The notes: a model not told the origin generated them from the letters alone. 64,000 bases of DNA from Saccharina japonica (GCA_008828725.1 MEHQ01000451.1:62001-126000); one strand, 5' to 3'; positions 22,001 through 32,737 are shown, numbered from the stretch's first letter. Numbers and translations are program-made.

Positions 22001-24882
22001 CTTGAAGACTTATACAATAATCTTCGACTTTGTGCTGATTGTTCACGTATTCACCTTTTTCAACGTGATGTAGAGTTGTCTGATGCCTATTGATTCGGGT
22101 GTTCTCTCAGTGTTATCGATCAGCTCATGTTTTTTTCCGGCCCACGTCCTCTGCTTTGTGCTATTTTTCCCCTGTCGCGTTAGGCAAACGCTACCCAGGA
22201 CGATTTCTGCCGCACGTGCTTCGAGGAAGTGTGTTCACGATGTTCTGCCGTTCGCAATATTGCCATCATACGCGAAGATGTACGCATTGACGGCAAGCCT
22301 GTCTGCGAAAGGCCACCCCTCGGCGCTACAGCCAATTCAGCCGGCACAACCGTCGCAAGTCTAGCACTTCAAAAAGGCCACTTCCGTACCTCGAACAAGA
22401 GCCGCATCATTCTGCCGTGCTATCAAAATAACGCCTGCCAGGGCGGCAAGGCTGCCGACGAGTACTGTTCGGATGGCTACAAGGGGCCATGTGAGAACCG
22501 TTTTCATGTCGTTTCTCCGGAGCTCTTGTGTTGGATGGGGGTTAGAGAAGACGACGAGATCACTTGAGCTCTGCACCATTGACGTTATTTCAATAGTATT
22601 TTGCCCTCCGTGTGCTATGAGTTTGAATTGTATATAATACGTATGTATTTAAACTAAAACAACTTCTCGGGAAATCAAGTCACATGACATGATGGGACTG
22701 TACTGACTGATAGGTCGTCGTGGGAATCTGATGCACAACCTCGAATGCAGGAGCCTGAGTACCTGTTTTCTCTCCTCACTTGCCACTCCAGACTGCGCTG
22801 TTTGTGATACCGGATTTGCGCCAGGGGTTGCGTACAGCTGTCGTGAGTGCTCCGGGAATGTCACAAGATCGGCGGTGGGGCTTGCGGTGGCCGTGGGTCT
22901 GGCTCTGATCATATTTGCCGGTCTGCTGATTTCACATCTGGGGAGTGCGGTGCGCGACGGGGCGGAAGAGAGCATCAATAGGAATCAAAGCTTGTGGAAG
23001 AACAAGTGCAGATCTTGCCAAGCGTCCCTGGTCAACATGCTTCCAGTTAGGGCTATCAAAATCGTCGTCACCGTCTGGCAGATCGTTTCTCAGGTATACA
23101 ATCGTTGCCTTCCTCGCGAATGCAGTGGAGACTCCGTGAACACGGGCATGTAATTTGTGTTGTCTTATACCATGGTAGCATGTACAAACACGGTTTCGTC
23201 GTCGGAATTGGACCAAGTGGGCGCTCTGGCACAAGTGGGCATTTCGGTCATGAGTCTAGATGAATCGCTTCGTAGTTGCCCAACCTATGTCTCGAAACGC
23301 GTTTATATGAAGCAAATCGTGTGCCTGCTGACATTTTGCTTGAATCAACAGACTAGAGCAGGTAGCGTATAAATATATTGACGTTCCCGCTTCCAGGTTA
23401 GGACTAGGCTTAGCCGAACACACCCTTGGTGACGACATAATGCAGAGACACTCGCGTGCTTGGCATGCATGACTCGGAACGTTCTACGGAGTTGAACACA
23501 ATTTTGTGCACGAAACGTATATGCATGCAACACAACAAACGATCTAGACGCAACTTGCGCACGAGTTTCTGCGTGCCGTGCCAAGCAAGACAGCTCGGGA
23601 TCAGGTTGCTGCTGATGATGTTGAACGTGCAACCGTGGAATAAATGTATCGCTCAACACAATGCATGTCGTTGCGTTAGGGTTAGGGTTGGGGTCGTCCT
23701 TACTGAGCCCGTTCCTTGCAGCTATTTGGTACGCACGTCCAAGCACTAGAAGTGCTAGTATGCGGTCCAGGGGCCTGACCAAAAGCGATAATCACGTAGA
23801 TATTGACGACCCGCGCCATCCTCCATACGTTGTCCCGGTTGCTTCCGCTATCCTCTCGCCAGTTTGACGCCATCGCAGGTGACATATACCCGGACCTGTA
23901 CCAGAACTTTGTCTCCAAGTTAAACCCGATCAACCTCGACTTGGATTTCTTCTTCTCGTACTCTTGCTTAGTCAGCAACGACTTTTACGACCATCTGGTT
24001 TTCGCCACCATCACGCCGCTTGTCGCGCTCGTCGTCCTGGCTGGGAGTTGCTACATCGGAATGAAGAGAAACAACGCTTCCGAGTCTGCAATGCGCGAGG
24101 TGCGGCACAAGCATCAGGCTGCGGTACTTTTCATCGCTTTCTTAGTCTACTCCCCGGTATCGTACAGGATCCTCCAAACATTCGGCTGCGACGAGCTAGA
24201 CGATGGAGAGACATACCTTCGGGCGGACTACAGTCTTTCCTGCTTGACAGCTCGTCACAACTGGTACAAGGTATACGCGTCCTTCATGGTTGCTGTATAT
24301 CCTATTGGCATAACTGCTGCGTTCGCGGGGTTGTTGGTTTGGCACCGGCAAGACCTCGTCAAGCCCGATCGGGGAACGCTGTCGCACCTGAAGCCGTTTA
24401 AGGGTGTATGGGCCGCATATAAGCCGTCTCGATACTACTACGAGGTTGTAGAGTGCGGTCGTCGGATTGCGTTGACTGCCATTGCGGCGTTTGTTCTTCC
24501 CAACAGCACGTCACAGATATCCATGGCTCTTTTGTTCGCGGTGACGTACGTGTTCGTTTCGGAGGTATTGTCTCCCTTCCGAAAGGGTATCGACATGGGC
24601 CTGTACCGTTGGGGAAACGGCATTGTCGTGGCCAGCATGTACGTGGCCTTCCTGAAGAAGATTGACTTTGAGGAAGATACAGCCAGTGAAGAGTATCTGT
24701 TGACCTTTTCCGGCGTTCTCATCGCCGCGAACATTTTCATGGTCGTCACGGTGCTGGTTCAGACGGCGCTCTTGGCAAAAGAGATGCATGCGAATAAAAA
24801 TGCGGTCAGGGTGAGGCCTGTCCGCCGTACACACTCGATGTCCTTGGGAGCCCTGAGTCCGGTACAAGAGGGCAAAGAATGA
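3954..24882 (+). CDS. Pmp-repeat surface protein with multi-pass C-terminus (5' incomplete, 8 exons)
   Basis: Eight exons share compatible splice phases: 3954-4037, 10320-10403, 14199-14279, 15548-15865, 21553-21746, 22184-22490, 22792-23093 and 23863-24882. They total about 2.39 kb, or 796 residues, ending in TGA. The N-terminal part consists of Pmp-type repeats (GGAI/GGAVY and FxxN motifs, expected to form a right-handed beta-helix). It is followed by a Cys-rich module ending GYKGPYCAVC, one membrane helix, then about seven more. The family resembles large stramenopile proteins annotated as polymorphic outer membrane protein repeat proteins; it probably sits in the plasma membrane with the beta-helix outside. 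Ligand and function are unknown. No start codon or signal peptide was found upstream of 3954, so the 5' end is missing. Introns of 1.3-6.3 kb are repeat-filled. The last four exons are very secure and the first three are weaker. Confidence 0.8.
5399..6094 (+). pseudogene. Coding-like frame broken by one stop, unknown origin
   Basis: One frame stays open from 5399 to 6094 except for a TGA at 5654-5656, next to a run of seven A bases. The part after the stop (AQHHALADHMMKLGHYLG, then acidic and proline-rich sequence) has a codon and amino-acid composition more typical of real protein than the surrounding DNA, and the block is more GC-rich than its flanks. It may be a decayed gene or mobile-element fragment; I do not recognise a family. 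It could also be chance. Confidence 0.3.
8406..8426 (+). repeat. Interstitial telomere-like tract (CCCTAA)n
   Basis: Three complete CCCTAA units in a row, followed by CCCAAAACCCC. Shorter matches occur at about 10132-10143, 23677-23691 (opposite orientation), 29283-29300 and a longer degenerate one at 62570-62621. TTAGGG is a plausible telomere unit for this lineage, so these may be repair or transposition scars. Confidence 0.7.
9620..9730 (+). repeat. Dispersed repeat family 2, copy 1
   Basis: Aligns by eye with 32620-32737: both contain a GGTxxxTAAAAACC-like block, 'TGCTCCGTC.CGGC.TTG.AGGG', then 'GGGTCTATGGT..TACGA.TACGG', and end in a C-run after 'AGTAC.CCCTCCCCCC'. No coding sequence is recognised; probably a mobile-element remnant. 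Confidence 0.6.
10320..10403 (+). CDS. Pmp-repeat exon 2 of those visible (84 bp, phase 1-1)
   Basis: A TGCAG acceptor (to 10319) and a GTGAG donor at 10404 bound an 84 bp exon. It encodes GAIYGQITSDIVIAGNAMFA followed by HNWAGEDGG, the same 28-residue Pmp unit as 3954-4037. About 150 bp of upstream intron and 50 bp of downstream intron also match the earlier copy. Confidence 0.65.
10450..10552 (+). repeat. Short repeat family 3, copy 1
   Basis: Begins CACTACAGTATTATTTCACG and continues through an 'AAGTATTG.ATT.GATGAGGC' block to a GGAGCAGGGGG..CTC.CCCGGGA end. Copies follow at 10812-10893 and 11692-11795 in the same orientation within the same intron. Confidence 0.7.
10812..10893 (+). repeat. 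Short repeat family 3, copy 2
   Basis: Shares the CTACAGTATTATTTCACGCT start and the GCAAGTATTGGATTAGATGA core with copy 1, then diverges after the 'CTCCGG' position. Confidence 0.7.
11692..11795 (+). repeat. Short repeat family 3, copy 3
   Basis: The most diverged copy. It keeps the GTATTATTGTACGATTTCAC-like start, the AAGTATTGGATTAGTTGAGG core and the CGAAGCAGGGGGGG / CACCCGGGA end. Confidence 0.6.
12062..12650 (+). repeat. Tandem repeat, ~160 bp unit, about four copies
   Basis: The word AGGGATGGGACCCTATC and its variants recur at about 12103, 12268 (diverged), 12424 and 12587, a spacing of 156-165 bp. Each is preceded by an ATGTxxGGAxxxATTTATGAT-like segment and followed by 'CATGCTGGCTCTA'. 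The units keep partly open frames (GMGPYP-like peptides in several units), but spacing changes of 165, 156 and 163 do not preserve one frame throughout, so it is more likely a minisatellite than coding. Confidence 0.8.
12837..12957 (+). repeat. CTG/GCT-rich trinucleotide tract
   Basis: Imperfect GCTGCTGCT runs directly downstream of the 160 bp tandem repeat, with interruptions. The leucine/cysteine/alanine-rich peptides it would encode look like artefacts of the repeat. Confidence 0.75.
13288..13393 (+). repeat. Dispersed repeat family 1, copy 2
   Basis: Partner of 788-905; see that entry for the shared words. Lies in the intron before the 14199 exon. Confidence 0.55.
14199..14279 (+). CDS. 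Degenerate Pmp-repeat exon (81 bp, phase 1-1)
   Basis: A CTCACAG acceptor (to 14198) and a GTAAGT donor at 14280 bound an 81 bp exon with the same phase class as its neighbours. It reads GGIAVATDCNVTITGRKTLG then GELSDNE. The GG start is kept but the usual FxxN core is gone. The preceding intron (ACAAACCCCACCCTTACATTG) resembles that before the 10320 exon, so it is probably a third product of the same duplication, possibly decaying or skipped. Confidence 0.45.
15548..15865 (+). CDS. Main Pmp-repeat exon (318 bp)
   Basis: Acceptor TTGCAG before 15548 and donor GTAAGT at 15866; phase 1-1. It contains three Pmp repeats in a row with the signature pattern: FVNNSAASLGGAI, FKSNQASLGGAVYI and LEGNTAEDGGAVYLH, then FRSNFA. 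In this family such repeats form coils of an extracellular beta-helix. The single base left at the 3' end joins the exon at 21553 in frame, giving SNFA-E-VSGGAIF. Confidence 0.88.
16304..16452 (+). repeat. Dispersed repeat family 4, copy 1
   Basis: Aligns by eye over ~150 bp with 48215-48363: GTCGC.GAGTAGC, then 'CATGGCGGT.CA.ATCAC.AAAA', 'GGGCACTC.G.C.AGT.GCTCT', 'TCGGC', and 'CTCAAAAGCGACCCCC'. The two copies lie in introns of the two different genes; no coding capacity is seen. Confidence 0.75.
17650..19060. repeat. 1.4 kb array of degenerate CCCGTGGGA / TCCCACGGG palindromes
   Basis: Dozens of short words built around CCC(A/G)(C/T)GGGA and its reverse complement occur in both orientations, with GGGAATTCC-type palindromes between them (for example near 17690, 17770, 18430, 18480 and 18995). 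There is no fixed period. A long open frame at 18185-18766 is a by-product of the GC-rich composition. The sequence could fold extensively. Confidence 0.8.
19153..19166. repeat. AT dinucleotide microsatellite
   Basis: A run of alternating A and T inside the large Pmp-gene intron. Confidence 0.8.
21553..21746 (+). CDS. Last Pmp-repeat exon; GC donor
   Basis: Acceptor CTGGCAG before 21553. The exon reads VSGGAIFHTGSMRVSNTTFV, then ANKAAAEGPAI and FLEELSNVSFVENAFYC: two Pmp units followed by GEYGYIDKNE. The best 3' end is GAG|GCAAGG at 21746/21747, a GC-type donor. It joins in frame to the acceptor TTAG at 22181-22183, giving KNEANATQDDFCRTC. No GT donor nearby gives a sensible product before the stop at 21762. 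Confidence 0.82.
22184..22490 (+). CDS. Cysteine-rich module exon
   Basis: 307 bp starting in phase 0 and ending in phase 1 (CCA T|GTGAG). It encodes a region rich in cysteine pairs (DDFCRTCFEEVCSRC, LPCYQNNACQGG, EYCSDGYKGPYC across the junction). In related proteins this Cys-rich, EGF-like segment links the beta-helix to the membrane region. It contains HFRTSNKS-like sequence, the counterpart of a conserved segment in this family. Confidence 0.88.
22792..23093 (+). CDS. First membrane-helix exon
   Basis: 302 bp. The acceptor CACTCCAG completes the split tyrosine codon of KGPYCAVC. It then encodes CDTGFAPGVAYSCRECSG, a helix VGLAVAVGLALIIFAGLLIS and a basic segment (KNKCRSCQASLVNMLPVRAI). 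Donor CAG|GTATAC follows VWQIVSQ. The basic stretch after the helix suits the cytosolic side. Confidence 0.9.
23863..24882 (+). CDS. C-terminal multi-pass membrane exon and stop
   Basis: 1,020 bp, 339 residues plus TGA. Acceptor CTCGCCAG; in phase with the previous exon (IVSQ-FDAIAGDIYPDLYQNF). About seven hydrophobic helices are visible, including FATITPLVALVVLAGSCYIG, AAVLFIAFLVYSPVSY, VAVYPIGITAAFAGLLVW, SMALLFAVTYVFVSEVL and LIAANIFMVVTVLVQTALL. The tail is short and basic (VRVRPVRRTHSMS). The family's C-terminal region has been compared to channel-like or receptor-like bundles; no catalytic motif is visible. Confidence 0.92.
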   Translation, partial: FDAIAGDIYPDLYQNFVSKLNPINLDLDFFFSYSCLVSNDFYDHLVFATITPLVALVVLAGSCYIGMKRNNASESAMREVRHKHQAAVLFIAFLVYSPVSYRILQTFGCDELDDGETYLRADYSLSCLTARHNWYKVYASFMVAVYPIGITAAFAGLLVWHRQDLVKPDRGTLSHLKPFKGVWAAYKPSRYYYEVVECGRRIALTAIAAFVLPNSTSQISMALLFAVTYVFVSEVLSPFRKGIDMGLYRWGNGIVVASMYVAFLKKIDFEEDTASEEYLLTFSGVLIAANIFMVVTVLVQTALLAKEMHANKNAVRVRPVRRTHSMSLGALSPVQEGKE

Positions 24883-25050
24883 AGGGATGGTGGTGAAGCT
24901 CTCGAGTCTAAAGACTGTGAGACCTAAGGAGCTGCATGCGAAACACCAATCGATCGAACCTAACCTTGAGCGTTCCGCGCTTTGAAGAATGTAGGCTATT
25001 TCTGCTCTTGAACATACTAAGCTTACAGTAGGGTTCAATAGCTTTTGGGA

Positions 25051-25070
25051 GGGGGGGGGGGGGGGGGGGG
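25051..25070 (+). repeat. Homopolymer run of 20 G
   Basis: An uninterrupted run of 20 G bases, with further G-rich sequence on each side; likely length-variable and error-prone in sequencing. Confidence 0.85.
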
Positions 25071-25549
25071 CTGGGTTAGTGCCAGGTTTGACAGCCACCT
25101 CGAGCCTCGACGATGAAGTGGTGTTGTGCTTTTCAGCGCAGTGCCTGAGAGCTTAACCGCGGGGGATTCTACCCAGGATGTCACCAGGTATGGGAAATAT
25201 ACCCTCTCCCGCATACATTGTTGCTGAGGTTCCCCCCGAACACGTCCCGTGGAATAGCCTGGCTTTGTATTCCCATACAAACGGTTTACGTGGAAATATA
25301 ATGGTCGTTTATCCTGATTTAACTTTTTAAGTTCATGTGCCGTAGATCCCACCGGGAATATCGACTCGCCGAATGCCGGGTAAAGTACCATGACAACGGA
25401 TTATCGCCGGCGATGCTCTCTCGTGTCTCTTGTGGACTGGATCCCCACGCAAACTTTGTTTAGTTCACACACGTACAATATGGTGACTATCTTACAGACA
25501 ACGTGGAGGTACGATCAATGTGCGCCGTCGTATGTTCGTCTCGGGTGCT

Positions 25550-26320
25550 CGGTGAAATTTTGATTATTCTGTATTTTGGTATTATTGATATTTGCGTTTT
25601 GGTATGTCATATTTTAGGATTAGACATATCATACGAGTACGATGCACTTTTGTTTTTTTTGTTCCTTACTAAATTTGCATGGTTGTGTTTTTGTATTTTG
25701 TATTTTGTGTTCTGCATGGTTGATATTTTTCATGGTTGTATGCGGACATTTTAGGATTTAGTGTTTTTTTTATTGGTGTATGTTTGTATTTTAATGTTTT
25801 GTATTGTGTATGTTCCCGTGTTTACGTACTGCAATACCCGGGAAAATACCCCGGGTATGTGCCCTACAGAACACAAACTTGTTCTGACAGAACTCCCGGG
25901 TACTGGTACCAAGATCTTACTGGATTCACAGAAGTTCCGGATAGGTACGTACTGTATGAGAATACTGTACTCGTACCCGTACCTGCACCTGGACATATTG
26001 CAAAGGGCATACCCGTACCCCGGGTATTGTGCCTCGGGCATACATAAAATTACAGAAGTATCGGGTATGGGTATGGATGCCGTACGCAAGTCACCGAAGG
26101 TCCGGTACGGGTCATAACGAGCAAAATACCCCGGGTGCGGTTGTGTACGTTCCCTGCAGAACACAACCTTGAATGCTTTTTTTGTTTGTTTTTTGTATTA
26201 CATGTTTTTGTATTTGTATGTTTCTATTTTTTGGTTTTGCGTTTTGGTATGGTTGTACATACCATATGTTTGTTTTGCACTTTGCATTTTTGAGTTCTGT
26301 ATCTTTCGTCGTACTATTAT
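25550..26320. repeat. T-rich flanks around a TACCCGGGTA palindrome array
   Basis: Two T-rich segments (about 25560-25815 and 26165-26300, T on the same strand in both) enclose about 330 bp of degenerate palindromes built on CCCGGGTA and GGTACC (examples near 25843, 25900, 25975 and 26018). The two inner edges carry a direct repeat resembling CCCTRCAGAACACAA at about 25861 and 26153. Confidence 0.75.
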
Positions 26321-29300
26321 AGCAGGTACCACGCATTTACCGCAGGAACGTTCATGAATTGTAGGTTGATGGAGTGTATGCCGGGATTTCTCCTGGAATA
26401 GGCTAGGTTGCTGTTAACGCCATTCTCTGAAACTAATTGTTTCGTTTTGCTCAAGAGTGGTTCGGTTTGTTCACTTCGAATATACCTTATCCCCTTCCTT
26501 CTTCGCCTTTTGTGGCCACCCTCTGTCTTCTAGAGCGCGGGTGGGGGGATGGGTGTTCGCTTCGAACACGTGCGGTAATGTGCATGCCATGGGCGACGAT
26601 AAGGCCATGGACTGCAGGCAACTACTCATTAATAAAACGTAGGCACGGAACGGGGACGCCTGCTAAGATAGAGATAGCACTTTTTGGCAGAAATGATTTC
26701 GGGATCATTGATTGATTGATTGGGTCCCTTACCCCATAATCTTCGGCTTGTGCTGTCGTAGTTTTCATGGTGTACTGAGGCCATGGCAAATTGATCGGGT
26801 CGTAGCACGTTTATTTTTTCCCACAATAAGTTTGTGAGTGGCGTATAGAGCTCCGCAAGTCATCACCGTCGGAAACAACATGGTGCATCTCTACCGTAAG
26901 GCTACATGCATAGGTTTCGTGTTTTGGGTTGCCTTTGGTTTTCTTATCTCTGGGGATATTTATATGCTTATTATGATGGTTATGAGTGATCGACGTTGGA
27001 GGTCATGCTGCATATTGTTCGATGGAAAACTAGAAAAATGTTTGGTATATACCTGGTAAGTACTGTGTACGTGCATGGAAATGTACTCCAAATATTTGGA
27101 TGACACCTGGTACACGCACACAAAACAAACCGTTAGGTATCGCGGCGGCTGAGTCACACCCCGTGAAATCCTTGGTGAGCAATGGCTATGCCGCGAATAC
27201 CAGTGGGGGCTAACCCCAGCAGGAAACAGCCCGTGGCGGCCAGTTCCAGTACAAACAATAAGCACGAAAACGTGAAGTCATGTGGGTGTCTCCATAAATC
27301 AGTCTAAGAAGCCACTCCGGGTGAAAAACAGTTGGGATGGTGCTCGTTTTGTATATCCTGCGGTGGAGTGATATCTGACGAATGCCCGTGATAAAGTGAT
27401 AAAAGGCATGCTTTTGTTTCTCGTTGGTGTATGCATCACCGGGGGGGTTTTCTCGTTGTGGGGGCGGATAGAAGTTGCATAGGTATCATACGTCTCATAG
27501 GTCCGATGCGGGAGGTTTTCCATATTTGGCGTACACAACTAGGAACCAGAGGGGGCGTGGTGCAGCAAACTGGGACGATGCAGACGTTAGAAATTTCCAG
27601 GCCTTTAAGGTACCAGGGCAGGTGCTACCAATGGCGTCACAGCAACGTTTGGGCAGGAGCAAACACTATTACATGTAGTATTGACCGCGTATCACTACGT
27701 ACAACACAAGATACATGCGCACGCTGTTGAAGCGATTTTATTGTCAGTGGTGTGTTCACCCGCACTCGAGCTCTAGAGTACCTTTTCTCGGCCGGCGGTG
27801 ATGAAAACACCCCCCGCTCGAAACCCGAGGATATACCGTAGGTACTGTTTGGATGACTGGGCGAAAACGTATGCGACCGTGGCCCCACTAATGGCTCGAA
27901 GCGCGTGAGGATGCAGTGTTAGGGCGGCATGCAGTACCGGTGCCATAGACTCGTTCTGTCCACGATGAGGAGCAGCCCGTCTCGAAGGGCTTTGCCGCTC
28001 TTCAATCAAGGTCTCCATGGACGGTACCGTCGGGAACGTTTGGATCTAATTTTGTTTGGAGCGTATTTTTGTCCGTAGATGAAGTAAAGACCCTCCGCAG
28101 ACAGAGTAACGGATAAAGCAGGGTTGATTGGTAGTAGAGAGAATGTAGCATGTTGGTATCGGGAACTGGGATAGAGCAAGTTCGGTTTTAGGATGAAAGG
28201 CCTCGCACTCAGTCCTTCAAGCAAGGCATCGAGCGTAGGTCAGCATCCCCACGCCGGGCACGAGTAAGCACGAGGTCCTGTGACGAGCACGGGCAGACGT
28301 GAGGTAGTTGCTGGTTTGTCCATCCAAGCCAGTCATTTGTGCCTTGTTTTATTTTTGCCTGCCGTCTACTCCGGGCTCACGGGACAACGGACTGCCCTAA
28401 TACAATTATGTTGGTAATGCTTGAATGTCATACTCTAACTACAACGCCAAGAAGGGGGCGGCATCCACATATACTAACATATACTACTGTAACATCGCAG
28501 AGATTCCTTTCCGAGGAATTGGAAGATGTTACACACTCTGCGATTAACTCAGGTTTACGTTTTTTAAGCAAAGACACATTTCAATTTTGCCCCCGAAAGG
28601 TCACAACAGACTGGGCGCTTCGCGTGGCTCTTTTTTCTGGGAGGGCAGGTGCAACGTTGTACCACTCCGGGCATACATTTATGGGTCGTTTAGCCTTCGT
28701 ATGTATTCCTAAACGCTCCTCATATGTCCTCCCCGAGGTGGACAACTGCTGCTGGTGGTATCGTTGTACACTCCCTACTGTGCGAGCATGAGCCTGCCTA
28801 CAAGAATCACATTAATCTGAGCTAGCCTGAAAACCTTATTAAACGTTTAAACAAAAATCGCCTGAGATATCGAGGACCACCCTTGAATGACGTTAAACAT
28901 AGGCATAGGCTGTTCTATAGTATTGGCCGCAGCTCTGGCCCCATAGAGTCCCCCGAAAAGCGACGTTTAGTTTGCGCAGTTTTTGGTTCGTTGTTCATAT
29001 GAAAAACAGACTGTACAGTTTTTACATTCTGTCATTCGGAGGCGTGAACGAGAAGCACACGTGCCAGGTTTTACCCTTTTACTACTGCATTGTGCAGAAC
29101 CGTGTGCTTGAGACTAAATTCAAGGCATATTCCCCCTAAACAGGAATGAATACAGTTAGAGAACAGGTACGAGTAACCCCAGAGGCTTGTAACTATGCCG
29201 AGTTTGTCTTTGTGATATCTTGGTTGAAGTCAACATACCTTACCTGGTGGTGGTCGCTTATGACCCCTTTGGTGGTACCGGTAGCCCTAACGCTAACCCT

Positions 29301-32300
29301 AGGATTCAGGCGAACACCATTTGTTCAGGGCGTTCATCATACATTTCGCAGCATGTGGCTTGCAGTACGCTGCTGTCTTGCGGTCCACCACAATATAGCG
29401 CGGTTGTTTCGTGCCAGAGTCGTGTAAGCAACGCTTGCTGCGGATTTCTACGATGGCGTCTCTATCGTGTCTCTTGTTCGTACACCCCCTCTTTCACCCT
29501 TCCTTGTCTTCCGCATACCAACGCGCCACTGTTCATCGTGCCCCCCGTGTGGTCGGCCTATCAATGCGTCACTGTTCATCGTCCTCATGTTGCATTTCCC
29601 TACGAGCGGCCATGTCCAACCGCCGTCAACTCTTCACGGATTCGATACAGCACGCCTGCTCGGTCAGTCTAATGCGTCCCAGTGCTACGCCATGGGCCTA
29701 CTGCGGGAGTATCCTCGGCTGTTCCGAATAACCAGAACACGCAAGGGCTCATGGATGAGATGGAGGGTGTTTGTGAAAACGGAGACAGCCAGTGCTTAAA
29801 GTTGTAAGGGTCTGTGCTGTGCTAAATGAAATTCCAGCACCCATGTCGAGGGCGTCAGGCTCATCGATACCAGGGACGGGACGTATCGTTTATACTGAAG
29901 AACCATTTTTCGATTTCTACACTTGCCCCATCATATTCACTCGTGTTATTTGTCGTAAGCGCGCCGAGGTTCGCAGCGCATCAAGTAACCAGCCGGCAGT
30001 GAGAAAATGAAACCTCCGCTCGATACATGGTCGTCGTATTTCTTAAGGTAGCATCGACTCTCTTTGTAGGAGAGTGTCTTGCAAAACCTGAGGGGCCTGA
30101 GTAGATGGGCTACGCTTCTTTCTTGTGTTAGCTCGATTGATCGAATGTCCACAGCAAGCTGTACAGCAACAACAAAGGCGGTCACCGAACCATGCTGCAA
30201 TGTAGGCGATGCCGCAGCTACTAGATTTTGTTGGGGAGTTGATCAACGTCATTGCTTACTTTGGACATTGACCTCACGTTGATGCGGTCTGGCGACGTTT
30301 GCGGTTTTTACTGTACAGCCTCATCGGTTGTGGTGATGTAGCCAGGAGTGATATTCGTATGTTTATTACCTCATACGATGTGGTCAGAAGCCCGGGACTA
30401 CTCGGGTGTATCTGGTCAACGACAATGTACTACACTTCAAGTCGAAATCAACCAAGCCCACACAATCGGTCAGCGGAATCACCAAGAATCGTTTGAGACC
30501 CCTGCTGGTATCTGCCAGACGATGACATACAGCAAGTGGTCCTGGAGCGCACGTGTTCCCGGCCAGCCTTAAGTGTAACGGATTCGGTCCTTTTATTTGT
30601 TTCCGCTTTGACAGTTCTTGTTTCCAGTGTCATAAAACTGTGGTAATTTGGGCGGCGAATGAGGCGTTTGGTGTTTTTCGCCAAGAACGTTTCGACCAAA
30701 AGCAAACCGATAAAGTTCAACATTCAAACCCTTGTGTCTAATATGCAACCTCCTCGTTCATGCTAGGACGACGAAAGAGTGTCGCCGGAACATGACCCGT
30801 GCGACTCCATTGAGTTGCAGAGCACAGCAGGTGGACCATAAGTATGAGTGCCGTGTGTTAGACCTCCGTTGGCTGGGGTGGTGCGATAAGATTGTACGCA
30901 ACACATGTACGAGGTTATATTAGCGCTTCCCGATGACTCTGTATATATTTCGGGGGCATATGTTTTCCATTCGTACATGTGTGTTCCGGTTAGGCGGTGA
31001 TTTACTTACGGATGGAGTATTTTTTTTTTTTTCGTTCGCTGCCCACCGACGGAGGAAGTTGCGTGCATAGGTTCGGTTATAGAGAGTTGCGCATGTTTCG
31101 GGTGCTGAACCAGTGAAGTAATCGTTCGTCCATGTTCGGACTGCTTTTATATGCGCCACAGGTATGCTAGTTGTGTACTCACGCCATGTGCACTAGGCGA
31201 CGCCGACTTGTGAGCGTGCACCACCATCATTGTTACTGTACACGTTTTAGTCAGTTTAGTCCAGGTATAGATTCGCTGAGACACCGCCCAGCTGCCTAGT
31301 TTTTGTCTCTCACATTCACGTGTGAAGATAATGCAGTTGTTGTTTCGACTAAACACAGATAGGTGTCGTCCCAAACATCCCCTACTCCAGTTAGAATTCA
31401 TTGCCGGCACTGACACATCGGCATACAAAACACAAGGGCCGCGTGATACAGTAGGGGGTAGACCCTTGCGTTTCTGAGACCACTCACTTCAGGGGCTCTG
31501 CACACTATGCACGTCACCCAGCAACCGGTATTGATAAACACAATGAAAGAAACGCCCGACAAACAACCCCGTGGACCAGGTGTTTCAAATTGATGCGATT
31601 TGAAAATAGGGTACTAGTAATACAAAAACGTATCCAAATATATTGGGTGGCTTCATTCAGTCAGAAGGTATATGGAGTCCGTCACTCAAAGTCAAATTGC
31701 TGTAAGGCATGCCCTACCGTAGCATGCCTCAAGGACACGCCGTTTCTTTTCTCGCCAGCGCAAACCACCCCCCCACACCAGTACTTGGATTGATTCCATA
31801 ACCCAACCAGTCTCCTGCAACACACTGTTGCCAAAAAGGAGGACCGTCTCTTATGTACACCCTGGGGGGGCACACGGCTTATAGAGGGTAACGCCGCCTT
31901 CTTCACGCCCTTGATACCACCACAATGCATTCCGCCCTTGATACCGCCGGCACTTAAATCAGGCCACCACCGACACCTGTAGAAGGACACTTGCTGCAGC
32001 GTGCTACGAAGGAGGCAGCAGATTTTCGGCCTGATCCGTTCCTGGCTGCTTACTATTACTACTGTAGTATACTCTTCGACTGGGGAGGTATCCAAAAGGG
32101 CATACCTTCGCTTAGGGTTGCCATCCTGTTTCTGTTTTTCACGATTTCCACGGTAGGTCGAGGTCAAGCGTCAACGTTTTTGTTTCGTTTCCAAATCATT
32201 GTTCGGGGGCGATAGAGAGCTCCCTACGCAAGGAGCCTCAGAACTAATGGCTGATACCCCGACCGTGGCGAAGCCACGTCTGCCCCTACCCTTGTAAAGC

Positions 32301-32619
32301 GCTTCTCCTCGCCTGTGTTCGCCAAGAACGAATCACACACGGCGATATATCAAGCTCAGTGTCAGATAAGTGTGTCTTCAAGAGCATCCCAACTAACTAG
32401 CTACCGCTCTGTTTCGTTGAGTGAATCGTGCCTGCACCCACACACCCTCGCCCCCAATACCGACGCCCACCCGCACATACCACACGTCAAGAATCAATTC
32501 ATTGGAGGCTGTCATCCATAAGCAACTCCGCGTCATAAGCGGTCCTTAGTAGGATGCAGGTCACCCTTCATGCGACTCGTCCAACACATCACGGTGCGTC
32601 GCGCTTGGTGCAACCAACG

Positions 32620-32737
32620 TTTCCCCGGTTGGTAAAAACCTAAACGTGCTCCGTCTCGGCGTTGTAGGGGTGCGAGGGTCTATGGTTGTACGATTACGGT
32701 CATGCACGACATAAGTACACCCTCCCCCCAAGATCTA
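32620..32737 (+). repeat. Dispersed repeat family 2, copy 2
   Basis: Partner of 9620-9730; shares GGGTCTATGGT, TACGA.TACGG and the terminal CCCTCCCCCC run. Confidence 0.6.

Noticed and set aside
25503-25754. 83-residue hydrophobic frame
   Set aside because: T-rich flank of the palindrome block; composition artefact.
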